Shown: piece by piece, positions 24,265 through 32,147 of the stretch
How positions within the stretch are numbered: position 1 is the first letter of the stretch
Layout: each line of letters starts with the position of its first letter
NCBI RefSeq assembly: GCF_009908265.2
Contig: NZ_JAAATX020000010.1
Span: 150,292 to 214,291, forward strand
Length of the DNA: 64,000 nucleotides
Direction of reading: 5' to 3'
DNA from: Paragemmobacter amnigenus
GTDB taxonomy: Bacteria; Pseudomonadota; Alphaproteobacteria; Rhodobacterales; Rhodobacteraceae
Notes under the pieces: model-generated
The model's input: only the letters and a program-made list of their open reading frames with translations
Told to the model about the DNA's origin: nothing
Database searches by the model: none
Translations under genes and position numbers: made by a program

Positions 24265-25857
24265 TCAGGCCACGTCGAATTCCAGCGGTTTGACCTGCTG
24301 GAACATGCCGGTGGATTCCAGCGTCTCGACCACCTTGGGATCGATGGGCTGGTCGAGGTAGAGGATGGCGATGGCGTCCTGTCCCACGCCCGAGCGGCCC
24401 AGCGTGAAGTTCGCAATGTTCACGTTGTTCTTGCCCATCGTCATGCCCAGCAGGCCGATGATGCCCGGCACGTCCTCGTTCGTGGTGTAGAGCATGTGGG
24501 GGCCGATCTCGGCGTCGATGTTGATGCCCTTGATCTGGATGAAGCGCGGCTTGCCGTCGGAGAAGCAGGTGCCGGCGACCGACCGTTCGCGTTTGTCGGT
24601 GACCATCGTGACCTTGATATAGGCGTCGAACACGCCGGTCTTTTCCTGACGGGTGGTGGAGATCTGGATGCCGCGTTCCTTGGCCACCACGGGGGCGGAG
24701 ACGAGGTTGACGTCGGGGTTGTGCGCCTTGAGCACGCCCGCGATCACCGACTGGTTCAGCGCGGCGAGGTTCATGTCGGCAACGGCACCGTCGTAGAGGA
24801 TGTTGATGGCCTTGATCGGTTCATCGGTCATCTGGCCGATGAAGGCGCCCAGATGGGCGGCGAGTTTGACCCAGGGGCCCATGACGGCGGCCTCTTCGGC
24901 CGTGACGTTGGGCATGTTCAGCGCGTTCTGCACGGCGCCGGTCAGCAGGTAGTCCGACATCTGTTCGGCCACTTGCAGCGCCACGTTTTCCTGCGCCTCG
25001 GTCGTGGAGGCGCCGAGATGGGGGGTGCAGACGACGTTGGGGTGGTTGAAGAGGACGTTGTCGGTGGCGGGCTCCACCTCGAACACGTCTAGCGCCGCGG
25101 CGGCGACGTGGCCGGTGTCGAGCGCGTCCTTCAGCGCGGCCTCGTCGATCAGCCCGCCACGGGCGCAGTTGATGATGCGGACGCCCTTCTTCGTCTTGGC
25201 GAGGTTCTCGCGCGACAGGATGTTGCGGGTCTTGTCGGTCAGCGGCACGTGCAGCGTGATGAAATCGGCGCGGGCGAGGAGGTCGTCCAGTTCCACCTTG
25301 GTGACGCCCAGTTGCTTGGCGCGTTCTTCCGACAGGAAGGGGTCATAGGCCACGACGCGCATCTTCAGGCCCACCGCGCGGTCGCAGACGATGCCGCCGA
25401 TGTTGCCTGCGCCGATCACGCCGAGGGTCTTGTTGAAAAGCTCCACCCCCATGAATTTCGACTTTTCCCACTTGCCCGCATGGGTGGAGGCGTTGGCCTC
25501 GGGGATTTGCCGCGCGATGGAGAACATCATGGCGATGGCATGTTCTGCCGTGGTGATGGAGTTGCCGAAGGGCGTGTTCATCACGATGACGCCCTTCTTG
25601 GACGCGGCCGGGATGTCGACATTGTCGACGCCGATACCGGCGCGGCCGACGACCTTCAGGTTCGTCGCCTGTTCCAGCAGCTTTTCGGTCACCTTGGTGG
25701 CGGAGCGGATGGCGAGGCCGTCATATTGGCCGATCAGTTCGGCCAGCTTTTCCTTGTCCTTGCCGAGTTTCGGCATGTAGTCCACCTCGACCCCGCGGTC
25801 GCGGAAGATCTGGACGGCGGTTTCGGAGAGTTCGTCGGAGACGAGAACCTTGGGCAT
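24265..25857 (-). CDS. serA: D-3-phosphoglycerate dehydrogenase
   Basis: First enzyme of serine synthesis, oxidising 3-phosphoglycerate with NAD. The 530-residue protein is the long type with an intervening domain and a C-terminal ACT domain. The Rossmann motif is VIGAGNIGGIVCDRA. The catalytic segment is INCARGGLIDEAAL, and the His is in TPHLGASTTEAQENVA. The ACT domain begins near MLYTTNEDVPGIIGLLG and probably mediates serine feedback. The ATG at 25857 (MPKVLVSDELSE) has AGGTGAC upstream; the earlier ATG at 25884 is not needed. It lies 97 bases downstream of serC, with a REP-like repeat in the gap. Confidence 0.96.
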   Translation of the reverse strand: MPKVLVSDELSETAVQIFRDRGVEVDYMPKLGKDKEKLAELIGQYDGLAIRSATKVTEKLLEQATNLKVVGRAGIGVDNVDIPAASKKGVIVMNTPFGNSITTAEHAIAMMFSIARQIPEANASTHAGKWEKSKFMGVELFNKTLGVIGAGNIGGIVCDRAVGLKMRVVAYDPFLSEERAKQLGVTKVELDDLLARADFITLHVPLTDKTRNILSRENLAKTKKGVRIINCARGGLIDEAALKDALDTGHVAAAALDVFEVEPATDNVLFNHPNVVCTPHLGASTTEAQENVALQVAEQMSDYLLTGAVQNALNMPNVTAEEAAVMGPWVKLAAHLGAFIGQMTDEPIKAINILYDGAVADMNLAALNQSVIAGVLKAHNPDVNLVSAPVVAKERGIQISTTRQEKTGVFDAYIKVTMVTDKRERSVAGTCFSDGKPRFIQIKGINIDAEIGPHMLYTTNEDVPGIIGLLGMTMGKNNVNIANFTLGRSGVGQDAIAILYLDQPIDPKVVETLESTGMFQQVKPLEFDVA

Positions 25858-25886
25858 TTTGTCACCTGATGTGTTCTGGGGCATCG

Positions 25887-25954
25887 CGTCCCGGGCTTGA
25901 CCCGGGACCTCATGGGATGGAGAGGCCCAGGGTCAGGCCCCGGGCGGGGTTTCC
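25887..25954. repeat. REP-like GC palindrome pair, copy A (between serC and serA)
   Basis: CGTCCCGGGCTTGACCCGGG opens a palindrome, and about 35 bases later CAGGGTCAGGCCCCGGGCGG forms the partner half. The same two-part unit occurs at 39327-39394 and 43690-43774, with partial copies at 28216-28240 and 52503-52580. It abuts the serC stop and lies inside the serC-serA transcript, where it may stabilise or partly terminate the mRNA. Confidence 0.75.
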
Positions 25955-27112
25955 TTAGGCGGCCTGCGCCAGTGCTGCGATTTCCGCGTGGAAGGCGTGG
26001 GCGATCCACGGCATCAGGGCGGCGACATCGGCGGTTTCCACGGTCGATCCGCACCAGATGCGCAGGCCGGGGGGGGCGTCGCGATAGGCGCCCACGTCAT
26101 AGGCCACGCCCGCCTTTTCCAGCCGTTTCGCCACGGCCTTGGCGAAGGCCGCGCCGTCGGTGATGCGGGGATCGGTAAATTTCAGGCAGACGGAGGTGGT
26201 GGAGGCGGTCGCGGCATCTTCGGCAAGGTTCGCGATCCACGGGTTGGCGGCGCAGAAATCCCAGACGGTGCGGGCATTCGCCTCGGCCCGCGCGACAAGG
26301 CCCTTAAGCCCGCCCAAGGATTTCGCCCATTTGAGGGCGACGAGGTAATCTTCCACCGCCAGCATGGAGGGGGTGTTGATCGTCTCGCCCACGAAGATGC
26401 CGTCGATCAGTTTGCCCTTCGACGTAAGGCGGAAGATTTTCGGCAGGGGCCAGGCGGGGGTGTAGGTTTCCAGACGCTCCACCGCGCGGGGGGACAGGAT
26501 CAGCATGCCGTGCGCGCCCTCGCCGCCCAGCACCTTTTGCCAGGAGAAGGTGGTGACGTCGAGCTTGTCCCAGGGCAAGTCCATCGCGAAGGCGGCAGAG
26601 GTCGCGTCGCAGATGGTGAGGCCCGCGCGGTTGGCGGGGATGGCGTCGCCATTCGGGACGCGGACGCCGGAGGTGGTGCCGTTCCAGGTGAAGACCACGT
26701 CGGCGTCGAAATTCACGGTCGCAAGGTCGACGATCTGGCCGTAGGGGGCCTTTTTAACGGTGGCGTCGAGTTTGAGCTGTTTCACCACATCGGTGACCCA
26801 GCCTTCGCCGAAGGATTCCCATGCCAGCATTTCCACCGGACGGGCGCCGAGCATCGTCCACATCGCCATTTCCACGGCGCCGGTGTCGGAGCCGGGGACG
26901 ATGCCGATGCGGTAATCGGCAGGGACGTTCAGGATTTCGCGGGTAAGGTCGATGGCTTCCTGCAGTTTCGCCTTGCCCACCGCCGCGCGGTGCGAGCGGC
27001 CCAGCGGCGCATCGGCAAGGTGGTTCAGGGTGAAGCCGGGGATCTTGGCGCAGGGGCCAGAGGAAAAGCGCGGATTGGCCGGGCGCTGTGCCGGTTGAGT
27101 CAGGTCTGTCAT
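25955..27112 (-). CDS. serC: Phosphoserine aminotransferase
   Basis: PLP enzyme converting 3-phosphohydroxypyruvate to phosphoserine. The 385-residue protein is of the alphaproteobacterial type, with start region [15 protein letters not shown] and the PLP lysine Lys193 in [18 protein letters not shown]. The carboxylate-binding part TEMW-like is replaced by [20 protein letters not shown], as usual in this subgroup. The ATG at 27112 has GAAGG upstream and follows a short leader with a hairpin. serC is the first gene of the serC-serA unit and is divergent from serB, so the three serine genes share one locus. Confidence 0.95.
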   Translation of the reverse strand: MTDLTQPAQRPANPRFSSGPCAKIPGFTLNHLADAPLGRSHRAAVGKAKLQEAIDLTREILNVPADYRIGIVPGSDTGAVEMAMWTMLGARPVEMLAWESFGEGWVTDVVKQLKLDATVKKAPYGQIVDLATVNFDADVVFTWNGTTSGVRVPNGDAIPANRAGLTICDATSAAFAMDLPWDKLDVTTFSWQKVLGGEGAHGMLILSPRAVERLETYTPAWPLPKIFRLTSKGKLIDGIFVGETINTPSMLAVEDYLVALKWAKSLGGLKGLVARAEANARTVWDFCAANPWIANLAEDAATASTTSVCLKFTDPRITDGAAFAKAVAKRLEKAGVAYDVGAYRDAPPGLRIWCGSTVETADVAALMPWIAHAFHAEIAALAQAA

Positions 27113-27170
27113 GGTAGCCTTCCAGCTAAAAGCCCCTCGTTGGGGAGGGGTGTCCCACGGATGGGGATAG
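27113..27170 (-). promoter_or_regulatory. serC leader: Candidate serC leader with an attenuator-like hairpin
   Basis: On the minus strand CCCCTC-CCCAAC-GAGGGG (27133-27150) forms a hairpin followed by CTTTTAG. It is thus a compact terminator shape 20 bases before the serC start, with further G/C blocks just upstream that could form a competing pairing. An RNA motif named serC has been described upstream of serC in alphaproteobacteria; whether this element belongs to it cannot be decided without a covariance-model search. Confidence 0.45.
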
Positions 27171-27262
27171 CGGGGCGGTCGGGGTGGCACAAGGCGGAAA
27201 ATTGCCCTAAAGCGGCGGAACGTCGTGCGAAAGCGACGCGCAAGTTCACTATCGGAAACCTG

Positions 27263-28138
27263 ATGTTCATCGCGACCCTGCTGACCAATCCCGACACGCC
27301 CGTTCTTGACCGCGCCATGGTGGAGTCGGTCCGCAATGCCTGGGGCGGGGGGGATGCGGTCTGGCTGGACCCCGGGGTGGCGGCGGAATTCCCGTTGGAA
27401 ACCATGCCCTTGAACCGGTGGGAGGTGTGGGAAGGGCTGCAATCCCTGCGCGTCGATCTGGTGGTGCAGCGGGCCGAGGGGCGGCGGAAGCGGGTGCTGC
27501 TGGCGGATATGGATTCGACCATGATCCGGCAGGAATGCATCGACGAACTGGCCGACGAGGCGGGGGTGGGGGTGCGTGTTTCCGACATCACGCGCCGCGC
27601 GATGAATGGCGAGCTGGACTTCGAATCGGCACTGCGCGAGCGGGTGGGGCTGTTGAAGGGGCTGCCCGTGGCGGTGATCGACCACGTGATCCGCGACCGG
27701 ATCACGCTGATGCCGGGGGGGCCGGCGCTGGTGGCGACGATGCGGGCGAACGGGGCCTATGCGGCGCTGGTGTCGGGGGGGTTCACGGCGTTCACGTCGC
27801 GGATCGCGGCGGTGCTGGGGTTCGATGAGAACCGCGCCAATACGCTGAATGCGGAAGGGGATTTCCTGTCGGGCACAGTGGCGGAACCGATCCTTGGCAA
27901 GCAGGCGAAGGTGGACGCGCTGGTGGATATTACCAAACGGTTAAGCATCACCGAGGATGAGGTCATGGCCGTGGGCGACGGGGCGAATGATCTGGGGATG
28001 CTCAAGCGGGCGGGGGCGGGCGTGGCCTTGCACGCGAAGCCCGTGGTGGCGGCGGAATGCGACATACGCATCAACCATGGGGACCTGACGGCCCTTCTGT
28101 TCATACAGGGGTATCGGCGCGAGGAGTTCGTGGCGTGA
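27263..28138 (+). CDS. serB: Phosphoserine phosphatase
   Basis: HAD-superfamily enzyme for the last step of serine synthesis. The 291-residue protein has the nucleophile motif [20 protein letters not shown] (20 residues). Motif II is [15 protein letters not shown], the motif III lysine is in [12 protein letters not shown], and motif IV is [14 protein letters not shown]. The first 80 residues form the ACT-like N-terminal domain seen in long SerB proteins. GGAAA precedes the ATG at 27263. It is divergent from serC with 150 bases between, so the locus carries the whole three-step pathway. Confidence 0.95.
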   Translation: MFIATLLTNPDTPVLDRAMVESVRNAWGGGDAVWLDPGVAAEFPLETMPLNRWEVWEGLQSLRVDLVVQRAEGRRKRVLLADMDSTMIRQECIDELADEAGVGVRVSDITRRAMNGELDFESALRERVGLLKGLPVAVIDHVIRDRITLMPGGPALVATMRANGAYAALVSGGFTAFTSRIAAVLGFDENRANTLNAEGDFLSGTVAEPILGKQAKVDALVDITKRLSITEDEVMAVGDGANDLGMLKRAGAGVALHAKPVVAAECDIRINHGDLTALLFIQGYRREEFVA

Positions 28139-28215
28139 GTTCGACGTTTCGGGATCAGCCGTGTGGGGTTTTGTCCCGCGGTCTGAGATCGGACCTCCTG
28201 CGCGGCTTTGGCGGC

Positions 28216-28240
28216 GGCCCCGGGTCAAGCCCGGGGCGGG
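28216..28240. repeat. REP-like palindrome, copy B (half unit)
   Basis: GGCCCCGGGTCAAGCCCGGG plus CGGGG-type flank, matching the right half of the repeat at 25887 and 39327. It lies between the convergent serB and the ClpP-like gene, in a 160-base gap that otherwise holds nothing I recognise. Confidence 0.65.
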
Positions 28241-28298
28241 TATTCGGGGGACAGTCTGGGGCGAAGGGGCAAACGGTGGGTTAACCTGCCGTCCTGCC

Positions 28299-28979
28299 TC
28301 AATCCGCCTGCGGGGCGGGGGTCAGGAGACCCGCCTCCTCCATCTCTTTCCGCGTGGGATACCACATGCTGTTCATGCCGATGGTCGCGATCTTGACCGC
28401 GAATTCGGCGCTGACGCCGTGGTTGATGAAATGGGCGAAGACCTTGGTCGCGTCGCGCTGGCCTTCCTCGTAAACCCATTCGGAGAAGGCGAATTCGTCC
28501 TTCCAGCCGGAATCCTCGCGCCAGTCGAGATAGTAGCTGCGGATGCTTTCCACGCCCCAGCTGGGCGGGTGCAGGCCAATGCGGCCACCCTTGTTCATCC
28601 GCCGCTCGGTCCCCGCGGCGAAGATCACCGCGCAGGCGCTGGAACATTCGCCCTGCACCTCGGTCTTGAGGCCGTAATCGGCGACGATGGCGGCCATGTC
28701 ATAGGCGGCCTCGATATAGCCGCCGTCCGAGGTGAGGCGCATCGTGTCGATCCGGTCGGCATTGCGGTCGAGGATGGAGCGGAGGGCGCCGATATCCTCA
28801 TACGCGATGTCGCCGCGCGTGTCTTCGGCGGTCATGCCCGAGGCGGGGTCGACCAGCGTCGCGTCGACGGGGAAAGACGTGTTGTAGATCAACACGTTGG
28901 CGTCGATGGTGAAGCGGTTTTCCGCCATCGCGGGCAGGGCTGCGAGCGACAGGAGGAGCGTGGCGGCGAGCGTTTTCAA
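28299..28979 (-). CDS. Exported ClpP-like (COG3904-type) periplasmic protein
   Basis: A 226-residue protein with a signal peptide (TLAATLLLSLAALPAMAE) and a ClpP/crotonase-like core. TMRLTSDGGYIEAAYDMAAI resembles the oxyanion strand, and GECSSACAVIFAAGTERRM carries the Ser of the nucleophile turn, followed by KGGRIGLHPPSWG with a candidate catalytic His. This pattern is found in predicted periplasmic serine-protease-like proteins of COG3904. Proteolysis is inferred, not known. The start is a TTG at 28979 with GGAGG 5 bases upstream; no ATG lies nearby in frame. It is divergent from the TSUP permease. Confidence 0.75.
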   Translation of the reverse strand: MKTLAATLLLSLAALPAMAENRFTIDANVLIYNTSFPVDATLVDPASGMTAEDTRGDIAYEDIGALRSILDRNADRIDTMRLTSDGGYIEAAYDMAAIVADYGLKTEVQGECSSACAVIFAAGTERRMNKGGRIGLHPPSWGVESIRSYYLDWREDSGWKDEFAFSEWVYEEGQRDATKVFAHFINHGVSAEFAVKIATIGMNSMWYPTRKEMEEAGLLTPAPQAD

Positions 28980-29090
28980 TCTGTCCTCCGGCGGCGTGGT
29001 TGCGGGACAGATTAGCGACCGGCCCGCACCCCGCGCAAGGCAGGAGCGACGGGGGTTTACTTCGCCCTGCGGGGCGGGGATGAAGGCGGC

Positions 29091-29858
29091 ATGCTGTTCG
29101 AGATCGCCACCGAGACCGCCCTTCTGCTGATCCTTGCCGCCTTTGTGGCGGGGTTCGTCGATTCCATCGCGGGGGGCGGGGGGCTGATCTCGGTTCCGGC
29201 GCTGTTGCTGGCGGGGGCAAATCCGGTGGAAGCCTTGGCGACCAACAAGTTGCAGGGCACCTTCGGGGCGGGGACGGCGATGGTGACCTATGCCCGCGCG
29301 AGGCATGTGCGGTTGCGGGACCAGTTGGGGATGGCGGTGATTTCGGCCATCGGCGGCGGGCTGGGGGCGCTGGTGGCGCATCTGGTTCCGGTGGGGGTGT
29401 TGCGGGTGGTCATGCCCGTGATCCTTGTGGCGGTGGCGCTTTTTTTCGCGTTGAAACCGGGGCTTAGCGACATTGACCGGGTGCAGCGGATGCGGCCAGG
29501 GGTGTTTGCCGTGACGGCGGTGCCGCTGATCGCGGCCTATGACGGGTTCTTCGGGCCGGGGACGGGGTCGTTCTTCATGCTGGCCTTCGTGATGCTGGCG
29601 GGATATGGCGTCCTGAAGGCGACGGCGCATACGAAGCTTTTGAATTTTTCCAGCAATATCGGCAGCTTGTGCGTGTTCATCCCGTCGGGGGCGATGTGGT
29701 GGGCGGTGGGTCTGGGGATGGCTGCGGCGCAGGTTGCGGGGGCATCGCTGGGGGCGCGGCTGGCGATGCGGGTGGGGGCGCGGCTGATCAAGCCGCTGCT
29801 GGTCGCCACCTCGACCGCGATGGCGGCGCGGCTGTTGTGGCAGGCCTGGGCGGGCTGA
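29091..29858 (+). CDS. TSUP/TauE/SafE family permease
   Basis: A 255-residue membrane protein of the sulfite-exporter TauE/SafE (DUF81) family, with eight or so hydrophobic segments. The two half-repeats carry the family motifs GFVDSIAGGGGLISVPALLL and GFFGPGTGSFFMLAFVML. Members move sulfur anions or organic anions across the inner membrane; the substrate is not evident from neighbours. It is followed by a 46-bp dispersed repeat and a hairpin before the convergent higA. Confidence 0.87.
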   Translation: MLFEIATETALLLILAAFVAGFVDSIAGGGGLISVPALLLAGANPVEALATNKLQGTFGAGTAMVTYARARHVRLRDQLGMAVISAIGGGLGALVAHLVPVGVLRVVMPVILVAVALFFALKPGLSDIDRVQRMRPGVFAVTAVPLIAAYDGFFGPGTGSFFMLAFVMLAGYGVLKATAHTKLLNFSSNIGSLCVFIPSGAMWWAVGLGMAAAQVAGASLGARLAMRVGARLIKPLLVATSTAMAARLLWQAWAG

Positions 29859-29872
29859 GCGGGTCGTACCGG

Positions 29873-29918
29873 CGGTTGTGCCGATGGCTGTACCGCAGAG
29901 TGTCAGCACGCAGCGGAC
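29873..29918. repeat. 46-bp dispersed repeat, copy 1
   Basis: Starts CGGTTGTGCCGATGGCTGTA and ends CAGCACGCAGCGGAC. It matches 52422-52467 in the same orientation at 42 of 46 positions. It sits between the convergent TSUP and higA genes. No insertion-sequence ends or long open frame are linked to it. Confidence 0.8.
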
Positions 29919-29937
29919 TGTGATGCGGTCAGTCCGC
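29913..29937. terminator. Hairpin between convergent TSUP permease and higA
   Basis: GCGGACTG-N9-CAGTCCGC is a perfect 8-bp stem in the 85-base gap between two converging genes, partly within the 46-bp repeat. It has no T-run; it could serve as a bidirectional terminator. Confidence 0.4.
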
Positions 29938-29943
29938 AACGGG

Positions 29944-30258
29944 TCAGGTGAAGGTGGCCGGTTCGCCGTGATAGCGGGCGACGTCGATCTGGGCCGCCCT
30001 GCGGCGGGTCAGGGCGATGTCGTGGTTGGTCTGCATCCGCAAGAGCGTTTCCATCGACACGCCAAAGGCCTTTTCGATCCGCAACGCCATTTCGGGTGAC
30101 AGGCCCGCGCGCGCGTTGAGCACGGCCGAGAGCGCGGCGCGCGTGACGCCGAGGATTTCCGCCGCGCGGGTGACGGTCAGGCCGAGCGGGGCGATGATGT
30201 CATCCCGCACGAAGCTACCCGGATGGGCGGGATTGAGCAGTTGGAGGTCCTGGGGCAT
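29944..30258 (-). CDS. higA: HigA-family antitoxin (XRE helix-turn-helix)
   Basis: A 104-residue antitoxin. The N-terminal NPAHPGSFVRDDIIAPLGLT leads into a helix-turn-helix (VTRAAEILGVTRAALSAVLN) and the NARAGLSPEMALRIEKAFG block typical of HigA/VapI antidotes. HigA neutralises the HigB RNase and represses the operon through a palindrome. It lies 12 bases after higB; this toxin-first order is the usual one for hig. The palindrome at 30578-30605 is the likely binding site. Confidence 0.92.
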   Translation of the reverse strand: MPQDLQLLNPAHPGSFVRDDIIAPLGLTVTRAAEILGVTRAALSAVLNARAGLSPEMALRIEKAFGVSMETLLRMQTNHDIALTRRRAAQIDVARYHGEPATFT

Positions 30259-30270
30259 CGGTTGGGGTTC

Positions 30271-30561
30271 CTAGTGGTAGTCCTGATAGTCGAGGTCGAT
30301 GATTTCCAGCCCGTCGCGGTCGATGCGGAAGGTCAGGCGCCAGTTGCGGGTGACGGACAGGCTCCATGTTCCGCGCAGGTTGCCGGAGAGAAGATGCGCG
30401 TTCCACGACGGGACCGCGCGCAGGTCGTCTTCGTGATCCATCGCTTGCAGGAACGAGATGATGCGGCGCAGTTTTTCCACGGCGGGAGGGTGAAGGCCAG
30501 ACGGATCGTCCGTCTCGATGAAACGGCGAAGTCCCTTATGCAGGACGTTGCGGATCTTCAT
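30271..30561 (-). CDS. higB: HigB/RelE-family mRNA interferase toxin
   Basis: A 96-residue toxin of the RelE/HigB fold: KGLRRFIETDDPSG in the N-terminal helix, HPPAVEKLRRIISFLQAMD in the helical part, and the core strand region LSGNLRGTWSLSVTRNWRLT with conserved Arg residues, ending LEIIDLDYQDYH. Such toxins cleave mRNA on the ribosome. The ATG at 30561 is chosen; a GTG at 30567 is also in frame. The operator palindrome begins 17 bases upstream, so the transcript has a very short leader. Confidence 0.92.
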   Translation of the reverse strand: MKIRNVLHKGLRRFIETDDPSGLHPPAVEKLRRIISFLQAMDHEDDLRAVPSWNAHLLSGNLRGTWSLSVTRNWRLTFRIDRDGLEIIDLDYQDYH

Positions 30562-30577
30562 GGCCACTCGGTACAGA

Positions 30578-30605
30578 CTGTATAGTGTATCTTTACACTA
30601 TACAG
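30578..30605 (-). promoter_or_regulatory. Perfect palindromic operator/promoter of higBA
   Basis: CTGTATAGTGTA-TCTT-TACACTATACAG is a perfect 12-bp inverted repeat 17 bases before higB. TATA-type hexamers lie in both arms, so a -10 box is embedded and HigA binding would block it. zapE, on the same strand upstream, ends 22 bases before it. Confidence 0.85.
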
Positions 30606-30626
30606 ATACGACATTCAAGCGCGGCC

Positions 30627-31706
30627 TTACGCCCCCCAGTCCGCCCCCTGCATCTCGCGCAGGCGGGAGGCGGTGCGTTCGAATTCGAAGGCGCCGGTGC
30701 CTTCGAGGTAGAGCCGTTCGGGTTCGTCGGCGGCGGAGCAGATGAGGCGGACGCGCGCCTCGTAGAGCGCGTCGATGAGGGTGACGAAGCGCTTGGCCTC
30801 GTTGTAGTTCGATGCCGAGAGCTGGGGGATGTCCTCGAGGATCAGGACGCGGACGTTCTGCGCAATGGCGAGGAAGTCGGCGGGGCCGAGGGGGCGGGCG
30901 CAGAGGTCCCAGAAGGTGGCGCGGGCGACACCGTTGGCGAAGCGCGGGAGTTCCACGGTGCGGCCATTGACGGCAAGGCGCAGGGGTTCGCCCGCCGCTC
31001 CGCCCGTCAGGTCGGACCAGATGGCGGCGATCTGGCCCTGCACGCGGCCTGCGGGGTGGAAATAGACCTGCGCGCCGTGCAGGCGGTGCTGGCGGTAGTC
31101 GGTCGGGCTTTCGAGTTTCACCACCTGCAACCGGTCGCGGATCAGGTCGATGAAGGGCAGGAAGAGCGCGCGGTTGAGGCCGTCCTTGTACAGATCCTCG
31201 GGCGGGCGGTTCGAGGTGGTGACGATCACAACACCGGCGGCGAAGAGTTTTTCGAAGAGGCGGCCCACGACCATGGCATCGGTGATGTCGGTGATCTGCA
31301 TTTCGTCGAAGGCGAGGAGGCGCGTGTCCCTGATGATCGCATCGGCCACGGGGGCGAGGGGGTCTTCGACGCCACGCTTGCGCGCCTCGTGCATGCCTTT
31401 GTGGATGTCCTGCATGAAGGCGTGGAAATGGACGCGGCGTTTGGCGCGGATCGCGGTCGCCTCGGTGAAGAGGTCCATGAGCATGGATTTGCCCCGCCCG
31501 ACACCGCCCCAGAGGTAAAGACCCCTTGGCGGGGTCAGCGGTTTGGCGAAGAGGCCCGCGAAGAGGCCGATGCGGCGTTCGGCATTGGCTTCGAGCCAGT
31601 CGCGCAGGGCGTCGAGCGCAGGCAGCACGGCATGTTGCGCCGGATCGGCGCGGAGCGTGCCCTGTGCCACGCGGGCATCGTAGAGGTCGGTCAGAGATTG
31701 CCGCAT
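30627..31706 (-). CDS. zapE: Cell division protein ZapE (AFG1-like ATPase)
   Basis: A 359-residue P-loop ATPase of the AFG1/ZapE family. In E. coli ZapE binds FtsZ and acts at the late divisome; the mitochondrial relative assists respiratory complex turnover. The Walker A is LYLWGGVGRGKSMLMD and the Walker B is LLAFDEMQITDITDAM. Sensor region IVTTSNRPPEDLYKDG and the tail RLICSAADEPERLYLEG follow. The start at 31706 (MRQSLTDLYDARV) fits family length; its ribosome site is weak and other in-frame starts exist upstream. It reads toward the higBA promoter. Confidence 0.92.
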   Translation of the reverse strand: MRQSLTDLYDARVAQGTLRADPAQHAVLPALDALRDWLEANAERRIGLFAGLFAKPLTPPRGLYLWGGVGRGKSMLMDLFTEATAIRAKRRVHFHAFMQDIHKGMHEARKRGVEDPLAPVADAIIRDTRLLAFDEMQITDITDAMVVGRLFEKLFAAGVVIVTTSNRPPEDLYKDGLNRALFLPFIDLIRDRLQVVKLESPTDYRQHRLHGAQVYFHPAGRVQGQIAAIWSDLTGGAAGEPLRLAVNGRTVELPRFANGVARATFWDLCARPLGPADFLAIAQNVRVLILEDIPQLSASNYNEAKRFVTLIDALYEARVRLICSAADEPERLYLEGTGAFEFERTASRLREMQGADWGA

Positions 31707-31902
31707 ACCGTTGTATACCGTGACCTTTGGCGCGAGGGAAGCATCCGCATGGGCCGGCACCCAACCCGTTCTTACGGATGGTATTTGTCCGAAAGAGACG
31801 GATCGGCGAACCGGTGGAAAGGCGAAAGCTGCCCGTCCGACTGGCACAATGCCCGTCATGCCCGCGCGAGTCGATGCGCGGCAGAACGTGAGGACAAGGA
31901 AG

Positions 31903-32082
31903 ATGAGCGACGCCACCCACGGCCTGCCGGTCTATCGGCCCGATCCCGATTTCGGGCGCGCCTATCGCCGTCCCGGCGAGGTGGTGCCGACACTGGCGCT
32001 GCCGCGCGGATTGTGGATTGCGGTGGCGGTATCGGGGGCGGTGGCGGGCTGGGCCGCGCTGCTGGGCGTCGTGATCTTCTGA
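31903..32082 (+). CDS. Small single-pass membrane protein (unknown)
   Basis: A 59-residue protein with a polar, Pro/Arg-rich N-terminal half (GLPVYRPDPDFGRAYRRPGE) and one membrane helix at the end (IAVAVSGAVAGWAALLGVVIF). AAGGAAG directly precedes the ATG at 31903. I do not recognise a family. It is divergent from zapE with 196 bases between, and 65 bases before the next gene on the same strand. Confidence 0.65.
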   Translation: MSDATHGLPVYRPDPDFGRAYRRPGEVVPTLALPRGLWIAVAVSGAVAGWAALLGVVIF

Positions 32083-32147
32083 GCCGTCCCTAAATCCCGC
32101 GCGGGGCAAGCCGTTCTGGTGAGCGGACCCACGCGCAGGAGGCAGGA

